From NCBI GenBank assembly GCA_031428675.1, contig JANOYC010000139.1, positions 1 through 6,239 of the forward strand: 6,239 nt of DNA, written 5' to 3'. This DNA comes from JANOYC01 sp031428675 (GTDB taxonomy: Bacteria; Actinomycetota; Actinomycetes; Actinomycetales; Microbacteriaceae). The position numbers were made by a program, and so were the translations under genes. Shown piece after piece: positions 1 to 6,037 of the stretch; the stretch's first letter is position 1; every line of letters starts with the position of its first letter. The notes beneath the pieces are model-generated. The model ran no database searches. It worked only from the letters and a program-made list of their open reading frames with translations, and was not told the origin of the DNA.

Positions 1-318
1 CCCGACACCGAAGGCTGTGTCTTTCCCGAGATTGCCGGCCGTGATACCGACGCGGGCGAGATGCGGCCGCGTCGGTGACCACAGCAAGAACACCACAAGA
101 GCCACGGGCACGAGGTCGAAGATCACCGAGAGTAGCTGGTAGCCGAGATCGAACAGTTCACGGTCGCTCAATGGTGCGTTGAGGGTCGCAGTCTGCTGCG
201 CGAGCGGGGTATCTCTCGTTACGCGCGCCAGCAGCGCTACGAGCGAATAAATAGCGGATGCGCCGAGCGAGAGGCCCAGCACGATCAGGATCTCCGCTCG
301 AATTCGGCGTGTGCTCAC
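1..318 (-). CDS. CPBP-family intramembrane protease, N-terminal part (cut by window edge)
   Basis: Reading the minus strand from GTG at 318-316 gives 106 codons open to the left edge, so the C-terminal part is missing. The protein starts MSTRRIRAEILIVLGLSLGA and has two hydrophobic stretches, about residues 9-31 and 63-81. The segment between them (SDRELFDLGYQLL) and the following FDLVPVALVVFLLW resemble, from my knowledge of the family, the N-terminal part of actinobacterial CPBP (CAAX protease / bacteriocin-processing) membrane proteins. The family's catalytic motifs (EExxxR and later histidines) would lie outside the window, so activity cannot be judged. The start is supported by GGTGA four bases upstream on the minus strand. 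It is transcribed divergently from the transporter operon and shares its upstream region. If the family call is wrong it is still a polytopic membrane protein. Confidence 0.7.
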   Translation of the reverse strand, partial: MSTRRIRAEILIVLGLSLGASAIYSLVALLARVTRDTPLAQQTATLNAPLSDRELFDLGYQLLSVIFDLVPVALVVFLLWSPTRPHLARVGITAGNLGKDTAFGVG

Positions 319-659
319 GATGTCACCGTAATCGATCGACGCCACGGATTTTCCGAGAATGCGACGCTCACTTGTGCATAATGCACAGGTGGCTGGTGCA
401 CATTTTTTGGACACTTCATGCTCATATGCGCGTTGAATCTGCCGCCTGCTCAGATGCGCGTGCAATAAAGCTGCGCAAAGCGTGGGTTCAACGCATAAAT
501 TCGCTGATTTTACTCAAAATGTATGACTGTGATTTATCTCTAAACAATTCAGCGTTTACAGTGTGCGAGTGTCTGTCGCGCGACTGCGCATGGGCTCGTC
601 CACGTCTGTCCACGACGGCACAGCTGTCACAAACTGCCGCGCCGTCTTTCACCTTGCAC
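319..659. other. Divergent intergenic region, probable promoters for both flanking genes
   Basis: No convincing gene lies here. The region separates the minus-strand membrane protein from the transporter operon. It contains a 15-bp palindrome (373-387), a GTGCAC half-site (396-401) and another GTGCA (460-464). It also has an AT-rich patch at about 495-560 that stands out from the GC-rich surroundings. The operon promoter is probably in or near this patch. TACAGT at 557-562 is an acceptable actinobacterial -10, but I see no good -35 at standard spacing, so no promoter is called. ATGCGCGT occurs twice (426-433 and 454-461), 28 bp apart. A perfect 10-bp palindrome GTCGCGCGAC lies at 575-584, and a weak hairpin (CGGCA 616-620 with TGCCG 635-639) precedes the ribosome binding site. 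Confidence 0.6.
373..387. promoter_or_regulatory. Palindromic operator candidate TGTGCAT-A-ATGCACA
   Basis: The two 7-base arms, TGTGCAT and ATGCACA, are exact reverse complements around a single central A. A further GTGCAC follows at 396-401, with its centre 18.5 bp from the palindrome centre. A 15-bp palindrome of this kind between divergent genes is typical of a site for a dimeric helix-turn-helix repressor or activator. It lies 55 bp upstream of the minus-strand start codon and about 285 bp upstream of the transporter start, so by position it could act on the membrane-protein gene more directly. The regulator is unknown and none is encoded in the window. Confidence 0.5.
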
Positions 660-665
660 AGGAGG
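660..665 (+). promoter_or_regulatory. Ribosome binding site that fixes a TTG start
   Basis: AGGAGG is a full match to the anti-Shine-Dalgarno sequence. It stands five bases before TTG at 671-673. The peptide beginning there is a textbook lipoprotein signal. This places the start at 671 rather than at the in-frame ATG at 563. Confidence 0.9.
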
Positions 666-670
666 AAAAA

Positions 671-2278
671 TTGAGGATCAACAAGTTCGCGCTGGCGGCG
701 GGAGGACTGACGCTCGCGTCAGCTCTCGCGCTGTCAGGATGTGCGTCAGCGGAATCGACCGGGGGTAGCGCCGCTGGGTCGATCATCACGGCGAACGGGT
801 CTGAACCACAGAACCCGCTCGTTCCGACCAACACCAACGAGACCGGTGGCGGAAAGATCATCGATAACATTTTCGCCGGACTTGTGTACTACGACGAGAG
901 CGGCGCACCGCTGAATGACGTCGCAGAGTCCATCGAGACCAACGACTCGCAGACTTATACGATCACGGTCAAGAGCGGCACGACCTTCACGAACGGCGAG
1001 GCAGTCACGGCACAGTCGTTCGTCGACGCGTGGAACTATGGCGCGCTCGCGAGCAACGAACAGTTGAGCAGTTACTTCTTCGAGGACATCGAGGGCTTCA
1101 GCTACGACGAAGACAGCGAGCTCACCGGTCTTACCGTCGTTGACGACCAGACTTTCACAGTCAAGCTCAAGTCGAAGCTTGCGGACTTCCCGCTCCGCCT
1201 CGGGTACTCCGCCTTCTACCCATTGCCGTCAGTCGCATACGAAGACATGGCTGCCTTCGGGGAGAACCCGATCGGCAACGGCCCGTACATGCTCGAGGGC
1301 GAGGGCGCATGGAAGCACAATGAGAAGATCGATCTGGTCGTTAACCCCGACTACGAAGGCGGACGCAAGGCCCAGAACGACGGTCTGTCGATCATCTTCT
1401 ACGCCACGCAGGAAGCCGCGTACGCCGACCTCCTCGGTGGCAACCTCGACATTCTCGATGCGATCCCCGAGAGCGCCTTCTCGACGTTCAAAGATGAGCT
1501 GGGCGATCGTGCGATCGACCAGCCGGCCGCGATTTTCCAGTCGTTTACGATTCCGGGCCGCCTCGAGCACTTCGGCGGTGAAGAGGGCAAACTGCGACGC
1601 GCGGCCATCTCGATGGCGATCAACCGTCAGGAAATCACGGATGTGATCTTCGCGGGAACTCGCACACCGGCGCGCGACTTCACCTCGCCCGTCATCGACG
1701 GCTACTCGGAAGAGGTTCCCGGCTCCGAAGTGCTCGACTTCAACCCGGAGGCGGCACAGGCAGCCTGGGCTGAGGCCGACGCCATCTCGCCGTGGACCGG
1801 CACATTCGAAATCGCGTACAACGCCGATGGCGGACACCAGGGCTGGGTCGATGCGGTCGCGAACAGCCTGAAGAACACGCTCGGAATCGATGCGGCAGGC
1901 GTTCCCTACCCGACGTTCGCCGAAGCGCGCACAGCGATCACCGATCGCACCATCATGACGGCGTTCCGCACCGGATGGCAGGCCGACTACCCGGGTCTGT
2001 TCAACTTCCTCGGCCCGATCTACGCGACCAACGCGGGTTCCAACGACGGCGACTACTCGAACGCGGAGTTCGACGAACTACTGGCAAAGGGCTCGTCTGC
2101 CGACACAACCGAAGAGGCGAACGCCTTCTTCCAGGAAGCACAGGAGATCCTCTTCCGTGACCTTCCTGCCATCCCGCTGTGGTACTCCACGGTGCAGGGA
2201 GGTCACAGTGAGGCTGTCAGCAATGTCGCAATCGACTGGCACTCCGTGCCGCTGTACTACCAAGTAACCAAAGAGTAG
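671..2278 (+). CDS. Peptide-type ABC transporter substrate-binding lipoprotein (SBP family 5, OppA/DppA-like)
   Basis: The 535-residue protein captures substrate outside the cell membrane and delivers it to the permeases encoded downstream. Residues 1-24 form a lipoprotein signal: basic MRINK, a hydrophobic core and lipobox LSGC, with Cys24 as the lipid-anchor residue. The mature part has the SBP_bac_5 pattern. NPLVPTNTNETGG comes early, then a TYTITVKSGTTFTNGEAVTA block at residues 95-114 that corresponds to the family signature, then IGNGPYML at 201-208, ISMAINRQEI at 313-322 and GWQADYP at 435-441. The length is normal for the family. The start is TTG with a perfect ribosome binding site; the ATG at 563 would add 36 residues that do not resemble a signal peptide. 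It is the first gene of the operon, followed by a strong hairpin. The family also binds nickel, sugars and opines, so peptides are the likely but unproven substrate. Confidence 0.93.
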   Translation: MRINKFALAAGGLTLASALALSGCASAESTGGSAAGSIITANGSEPQNPLVPTNTNETGGGKIIDNIFAGLVYYDESGAPLNDVAESIETNDSQTYTITVKSGTTFTNGEAVTAQSFVDAWNYGALASNEQLSSYFFEDIEGFSYDEDSELTGLTVVDDQTFTVKLKSKLADFPLRLGYSAFYPLPSVAYEDMAAFGENPIGNGPYMLEGEGAWKHNEKIDLVVNPDYEGGRKAQNDGLSIIFYATQEAAYADLLGGNLDILDAIPESAFSTFKDELGDRAIDQPAAIFQSFTIPGRLEHFGGEEGKLRRAAISMAINRQEITDVIFAGTRTPARDFTSPVIDGYSEEVPGSEVLDFNPEAAQAAWAEADAISPWTGTFEIAYNADGGHQGWVDAVANSLKNTLGIDAAGVPYPTFAEARTAITDRTIMTAFRTGWQADYPGLFNFLGPIYATNAGSNDGDYSNAEFDELLAKGSSADTTEEANAFFQEAQEILFRDLPAIPLWYSTVQGGHSEAVSNVAIDWHSVPLYYQVTKE

Positions 2279-2307
2279 TTTCAGCCGACTCTCCTGGTAA
2301 CGCCGAC

Positions 2308-2345
2308 ACCGCGCGGTGGGCGACTTCGGTCGCCCGCCGCGTGGT
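2308..2345 (+). terminator. Intercistronic UUCG hairpin, partial terminator or mRNA 3'-end stabiliser
   Basis: Positions 2309-2324 pair with 2329-2344 over 16 consecutive pairs (14 Watson-Crick, two G-U), extended by an A-T pair at 2308/2345. The loop is TTCG closed by C-G, the exceptionally stable cUUCGg tetraloop. The stem begins 29 bases after the stop of the binding-protein gene, and only three T residues follow (2345-2347), so full termination is unlikely. In binding-protein transporter operons such hairpins commonly protect the upstream message or reduce read-through, giving more binding protein than permease. That role is inferred here. Confidence 0.75.
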
Positions 2346-2380
2346 TTCCAGTCAGCATTGACGGGCCGCGCGCCCTAGAC

Positions 2381-2387
2381 AGGTAGG
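2381..2387 (+). promoter_or_regulatory. Possible ribosome binding site for a leader peptide
   Basis: AGGTAGG stands seven bases before ATG at 2395, a proper spacing for a Shine-Dalgarno site, although it matches AGGAGG imperfectly. It is too far (39 bases) from the permease GTG at 2427 to serve that start directly. Confidence 0.35.
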
Positions 2388-2394
2388 CCCCTTT

Positions 2395-2430
2395 ATGCCC
2401 CCTATAACAACGCGGGATGCCGGACGGTGA
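2395..2430 (+). CDS. Possible 11-residue leader peptide coupled to the permease start
   Basis: ATG at 2395 opens a frame encoding MPPITTRDAGR and ends at TGA 2428-2430. That stop overlaps the GTG start of the permease (2427-2429) in the arrangement GTGA, the usual geometry of translational coupling. An AGGTAGG site lies seven bases upstream. The permease's own ribosome binding site is weak (GGGA at 2414-2417, nine bases before GTG), so ribosomes finishing the short frame could help start the permease. The peptide resembles nothing I know and may have no function of its own. A chance frame of this size is possible, hence the low confidence. Confidence 0.3.
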   Translation: MPPITTRDAGR

Positions 2431-3356
2431 CCGGCTACATCCTCCGGAGATTGCTCCAGGCCGTCCCGGTATTCATCGGAACAACGTTCCTCATTTATTT
2501 CATGGTGTTCGCCCTACCCGGCGACCCGATCATTGCCCTTTTCGGCGACAAGACGCCAAACCCGGCCGTCGTAGAGCGACTCCGCGCCCAATACAACCTC
2601 GACCAGCCGTTCATTGTTCAATATCTGCTCTACATCGGCGGGATCTTCCAAGGCGATCTTGGCACCTCGTTCTCCGGCCAGCCGGTGGCGAGCATCCTTG
2701 CCCAGACCTTCCCCGTGACGTTGCGGCTAGCGGTGCTCGCGATCGTCATCGAGATGATCGCGGGAATCACGGTCGGACTCATCAGCGGCCTGCGCAAGGG
2801 GCGATGGTTCGATTCGGTCTCGCTGCTCGTGAGCCTCGTGCTCATCTCGCTGCCGATCTTCGTCATCGCGTTCACTGCGCAGTTCGTGTTCGGCATCAAA
2901 CTTGGTTTGTTCAGGACGACCGTGGGCAGTGGCGCCCCGATTCAGGATCTGATTCTTCCGGCGATGGTGCTCGCGAGCATCAACTTCGCTATCGTGGTGC
3001 GACTGACCCGCTCCTCCGTGATCGAGACGAGCAACCTCGATTTCGTGCGCACCGCGTATGGGAAGGGCCTGTCACGCGGGCGCGTGATTCCGGTGCACAT
3101 TCTGCGAAACTCGCTCATCCCGGTTGCCACATCGCTCGGCGCTGACTTCGGCATCCTCATCGTCGGCGCGACCGTGACAGAGGGAATCTTCAACGTGCCG
3201 GGCGTCGGTCGCACGCTCTTCCAAGCCATCATCCGCAGCGAAGGACCCACCGTGGTGTCCTTCGTGACAGTCATGGTGTTGCTCTACCTCATCGTCAATC
3301 TGCTCGTCGACCTGCTCTATGCCGTGCTCGACCCGAGGATCCGCTATGTCAAGTAA
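2427..3356 (+). CDS. Peptide ABC transporter permease, DppB/OppB type
   Basis: This 309-residue protein is one of the two membrane subunits that form the transport channel. It begins MTGYILRRLLQAVPV, the usual N-terminus of the DppB/OppB group, and has six likely membrane segments at about residues 11-30, 98-121, 131-157, 172-192, 237-254 and 275-300. ALPGDP at 29-34 follows the first segment, as expected for the family. The cytoplasmic EAA loop, which contacts the ATPase, is at about 208-228 (RTAYGKGL to HILRN). The C-terminus DLLYAVLDPRIRY is characteristic of the group. The start is GTG with a weak ribosome binding site; no better in-frame start lies upstream. The gene follows the binding-protein gene after 148 bases that include a hairpin, and its end overlaps the next permease gene by 11 bases. 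Confidence 0.93.
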   Translation: MTGYILRRLLQAVPVFIGTTFLIYFMVFALPGDPIIALFGDKTPNPAVVERLRAQYNLDQPFIVQYLLYIGGIFQGDLGTSFSGQPVASILAQTFPVTLRLAVLAIVIEMIAGITVGLISGLRKGRWFDSVSLLVSLVLISLPIFVIAFTAQFVFGIKLGLFRTTVGSGAPIQDLILPAMVLASINFAIVVRLTRSSVIETSNLDFVRTAYGKGLSRGRVIPVHILRNSLIPVATSLGADFGILIVGATVTEGIFNVPGVGRTLFQAIIRSEGPTVVSFVTVMVLLYLIVNLLVDLLYAVLDPRIRYVK

Positions 3357-4305
3357 CAATTCCCCGAAACGCCCTTCCAAATCGCACTTCGTCGCGCCCG
3401 TGGAAGACGATCTCGGAGCGGTCGATTCCGTGCGCACAAGCGAGAAACGCAGCAACCTCTGGATCGACGCGTGGCGGGACCTGCGCAAGAGACCGATGTT
3501 CTATCTATCTGGATCGCTGATCCTGCTCGTGATCGTGGTGGCTTTGTTTCCCACGTTGTTCACTCAGGTTCCACCGAACGACGATTGCCTGTTGGCGAAC
3601 AGCAACGGAGGTCCGACCGCCGGACACCCCCTCGGCTTCACCCGCCAGGGGTGCGACGTGTTCTCCCGCATCGTGCACGGAACCTCCACCTCGCTGTCGG
3701 TCGGTTTTATCGTGACGATCCTTGTGGCCGTATTGGGCATCGTTTTCGGCGCGATTGCCGGCTTCTACGGTGGGTGGGTTGATTCGGTGCTCTCGCGGGC
3801 CGGAGACATCTTCTTCGCGATTCCCTACATCCTCGCCGCTGTTGTGATCATGTCGGTCTTCTCCGCCTACCGGAACGTTCTGATCATCTCGCTGGCGATC
3901 GGGGCGTTCGCTTGGCCGTCGACCGCGCGCATCCTCCGTTCGGAGGTTCTGCGGGTCAAACAGGCGGACTTCGTCGTGGCGGCGACCGCGATCGGCCTCT
4001 CGCCGTTCCGCATCATGCTGAGGCACGTGCTGCCGAATGCGATCGCGCCCGTGATCGTCGTGACAACCATCTCGCTGGCCGCGGCAATCACCGCAGAGGC
4101 GACGTTGTCATTTCTCGGCGTCGGACTCCCGCCGTCGTTCATGTCGTGGGGCAATGACATTGCGGCAGCGCAGAACGACCTGCGCACCGCTCCGCAGGTG
4201 CTCATCTATCCCTCTCTCGCCCTGTCTATTACCGTATTGAGCTTCATCATGCTTGGCGAGGTCGTCCGCGATGCCTTAGACCCGAAGGCGAGGGCCACAC
4301 GATGA
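3346..4305 (+). CDS. Peptide ABC transporter permease, DppC/OppC type
   Basis: This 319-residue protein is the second channel subunit. An OppC_N-like segment (residues 35-72) includes the first membrane helix and is preceded by a polar N-terminal tail of about 35 residues. HPLGFTRQGCDVFSR at 94-108 corresponds to the family's HPLGTDxxGRDxxSR motif. The EAA loop is at about 210-231 (VVAATAIGL to HVLPN). The C-terminus VVRDALDPKAR is typical. I chose ATG 3346 over an in-frame ATG at 3319 because GAGGA at 3335-3339 stands six bases before it and because the peptide then begins MSSNNSPK. The first 11 bases overlap the end of the previous permease gene, and the last four form an ATGA overlap with the ATPase gene. 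Unusually for the wider family, Cys81 and Cys103 flank the segment after the first helix and may form a disulfide. Confidence 0.93.
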   Translation: MSSNNSPKRPSKSHFVAPVEDDLGAVDSVRTSEKRSNLWIDAWRDLRKRPMFYLSGSLILLVIVVALFPTLFTQVPPNDDCLLANSNGGPTAGHPLGFTRQGCDVFSRIVHGTSTSLSVGFIVTILVAVLGIVFGAIAGFYGGWVDSVLSRAGDIFFAIPYILAAVVIMSVFSAYRNVLIISLAIGAFAWPSTARILRSEVLRVKQADFVVAATAIGLSPFRIMLRHVLPNAIAPVIVVTTISLAAAITAEATLSFLGVGLPPSFMSWGNDIAAAQNDLRTAPQVLIYPSLALSITVLSFIMLGEVVRDALDPKARATR

Positions 4306-6032
4306 GCGAGACCGCAACGCAGGTGCCGCTGCTCGAGATATCCAACCTCCAGGTCGGCTTCCAAACCCACGAAGGGGTCATCCCGGCCGTTCGAGGCATC
4401 AACCTCACGCTCATGCCCGGAGAAACTCTCGCAATCGTGGGTGAATCCGGTTCGGGCAAGTCGACGACCGCGCACGCGATCATCAACCTCCTCCCCGGCA
4501 GTGGCCGAATAACGGGCGGCACGGTTCTCTTCGAGGGCCGCGACCTGACGGCAATGAAGCGCGCTGAGATGGAGTCCGTGCGCGGGCGCCTGATCGGGTT
4601 GGTTCCGCAAGACCCGATGTCGAATCTCAACCCGGTCTGGAGCATCGGCTTCCAGGTCGAGGAGGCGATCCGTGCGAACGGAATCGCCAAGGACAAGCGC
4701 GACGTGCGCAAGCGTGCGATCGCCGTGCTTCACGAGGCCGGGCTTGCAGACGCCGAGAAGCGACTCAGCCAGTTCCCACACCAGTTCTCGGGGGGCATGC
4801 GTCAACGTGTCTTGATCGGGATCGGACTGTCTGCAAACCCGAAGCTGCTCATCGCCGACGAGCCGACCTCGGCGCTCGATGTCACGGTGCAGCGGCGAAT
4901 TCTCGATCATCTCGAAACACTCACGACGCAACGCAATACCGCGGTCATCTTCATCACCCACGACTTGGGCCTGGCCGCCGAGCGCGCCGAGAACATCGTC
5001 GTGATGTACCGCGGCAAGATCGTCGAATCGGGGCCGGCGCTCGAGATCCTCCAGAATCCGCAACACCCGTACACGCAGCGGTTGGTCGCCGCCGCTCCCA
5101 GCCTGGCCTCCAAGCGGATCCAAGCGGGCGCGAATGGCCGCGCCCAGGAATCGCCCGCGATCACAAGCGCGGTCGGCGTCGACCTCGTCACCGCAGCGAC
5201 AAGGCACCGCGGAGCTACCGAGCACGCCGCTAGTGCGCCACCAGCAATCGAGCTCGTAGAAGTCTCCAAGGTATTCAAGATCCGCCAAGGCGGCTTCTCG
5301 TCCACGGACTTCACCGCGGTCGACAACGTCTCCTTCACGGTGGCGCGGGGAACGACCATGGCGCTCGTCGGCGAATCCGGTTCGGGCAAGTCGACCGTGG
5401 CCAAGCTTCTCCTCGGGCTGGAGAAGCCCAGCGCGGGCACGATTCGGGTCGATGGCAAAGACACGGCCGGCATGAACGGACGTCAGCTTTTCGACCTGCG
5501 AAGCACGATGCAGCCCGTGTTCCAAGACCCTTATGGGTCGCTGGACCCACTGCGAAACATCCATAACACGATCGCTGAGCCGCTCGTGGTGCATCGCGTG
5601 GGCAACCGGACGTCGCGGCGCGCTCGCGTGCAAGAACTTCTCGACCAGGTGTCATTGCCGCAGAGCGTGATGACTCGATATCCGAATGAACTTTCCGGTG
5701 GCCAACGCCAGCGGGTTGCGATCGCGCGGGCCCTCGCGCTCAAGCCCGAGATCGTGGTGCTTGACGAGGCGGTCTCAGCGCTCGATGTTCTCGTCCAGGG
5801 GCAGATCCTCAACCTGCTCGCTGAGCTTCAGGCGGAGCTGGGGCTCACCTACCTCTTCATCACCCATGATCTTGCTGTCGTTCGGGTTATTGCTGATCAG
5901 GTCTGCGTGATGCGGGCTGGCACGATCGTCGAAGCGGCGACAACAGATGAAGTGTTCGACGATCCGAAGGATGCCTACACGCGTGAATTGCTTGCCGCGA
6001 TCCCGGGCGCGGGGATCGCGCTCGGGCGCTGA
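4302..6032 (+). CDS. Fused two-domain peptide ABC transporter ATPase (DppD-DppF type)
   Basis: This 576-residue protein supplies both ATP-hydrolysing domains of the importer. Domain 1 has Walker A GESGSGKST at 47-55, Q-loop Gln103, signature FSGGMRQRV at 162-170, Walker B LLIADE at 182-187, D-loop SALD at 190-193 and H-loop His220. An oligopeptide-transporter extension (HPYTQRLVAAAPS) follows at about 255-267. A poorly conserved linker spans about 268-314. Domain 2 has Walker A at 357-365, Q-loop Gln408, signature LSGGQRQRV at 464-472, Walker B IVVLDE at 484-489, SALD at 492-495 and His522. Both sites have all key residues, so both should be active. ATG 4302 overlaps the permease stop (ATGA), with GAGGG at 4290-4294. 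There is only one cysteine (Cys535), so the cysteine cluster seen after the ATPase domain in many DppD/OppD proteins is absent. Fused forms are common in actinobacteria. Confidence 0.95.
   Translation: MSETATQVPLLEISNLQVGFQTHEGVIPAVRGINLTLMPGETLAIVGESGSGKSTTAHAIINLLPGSGRITGGTVLFEGRDLTAMKRAEMESVRGRLIGLVPQDPMSNLNPVWSIGFQVEEAIRANGIAKDKRDVRKRAIAVLHEAGLADAEKRLSQFPHQFSGGMRQRVLIGIGLSANPKLLIADEPTSALDVTVQRRILDHLETLTTQRNTAVIFITHDLGLAAERAENIVVMYRGKIVESGPALEILQNPQHPYTQRLVAAAPSLASKRIQAGANGRAQESPAITSAVGVDLVTAATRHRGATEHAASAPPAIELVEVSKVFKIRQGGFSSTDFTAVDNVSFTVARGTTMALVGESGSGKSTVAKLLLGLEKPSAGTIRVDGKDTAGMNGRQLFDLRSTMQPVFQDPYGSLDPLRNIHNTIAEPLVVHRVGNRTSRRARVQELLDQVSLPQSVMTRYPNELSGGQRQRVAIARALALKPEIVVLDEAVSALDVLVQGQILNLLAELQAELGLTYLFITHDLAVVRVIADQVCVMRAGTIVEAATTDEVFDDPKDAYTRELLAAIPGAGIALGR
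4443..4465 (+). repeat. Direct repeat, copy 1 (Walker A of domain 1)
   Basis: These 23 bases, encoding part of the first Walker A motif, are identical to 5373-5395. The two copies are 930 bases (310 codons) apart and in the same frame. Conserved protein sequence and codon choice may explain it; it is not evidence of a mobile element. Confidence 0.8.
5373..5395 (+). repeat. Direct repeat, copy 2 (Walker A of domain 2)
   Basis: This is the second copy of the 23-base identity at 4443-4465, in the second Walker A motif. Recombination between the copies would delete 930 bases in frame and leave one hybrid ATPase domain. Confidence 0.8.
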
Positions 6033-6037
6033 TCCCG
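6010..6037 (+). terminator. Weak hairpin at the operon end, possible terminator
   Basis: GGGATC (6012-6017) pairs with GATCCC (6031-6036), and GCGC (6018-6021) pairs with GCGC (6026-6029) around a TCGG loop, with T6030 bulged. The hairpin includes the stop codon of the ATPase gene (6030-6032). No T-run follows, so simple intrinsic termination is doubtful. A smaller hairpin, CGTTG/CAACG, lies at 6057-6072. Confidence 0.3.

Noticed and set aside
563..670. N-terminal extension of the binding protein from ATG 563
   Set aside because: The extra 36 residues do not resemble a signal peptide, and the TTG at 671 has a perfect ribosome binding site followed by a complete lipoprotein signal.
258..674. 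138-codon plus-strand frame in the upstream region
   Set aside because: It overlaps the start of the divergent membrane protein and the AT-rich regulatory region, lacks a ribosome binding site and has no recognisable features.
1229..1837. 202-codon open frame on the minus strand
   Set aside because: It is antisense to the binding-protein gene, has no recognisable motif, and the opposite strand is a well-supported gene.
2403..2408. TATAAC as an internal promoter -10 before the first permease
   Set aside because: No -35 lies at a suitable distance (TTGACG at 2358-2363 is 39 bases away).
2417..3145. 242-codon plus-strand frame overlapping the first permease
   Set aside because: It is a frame-shifted reading of the permease. 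The permease frame has the expected membrane segments and EAA loop, while this one is Arg/Pro-rich with none.
3505..4026. 173-codon open frame on the minus strand
   Set aside because: It lies opposite the DppC-type permease and gives a charged, repetitive translation without family features.
4206..5633. 475-codon open frame on the minus strand
   Set aside because: It lies fully opposite the fused ATPase gene and the end of the permease gene, both of which have clear family motifs. Its translation is rich in Arg, Asp and His with no recognisable domain, as expected for an antisense frame in GC-rich DNA.
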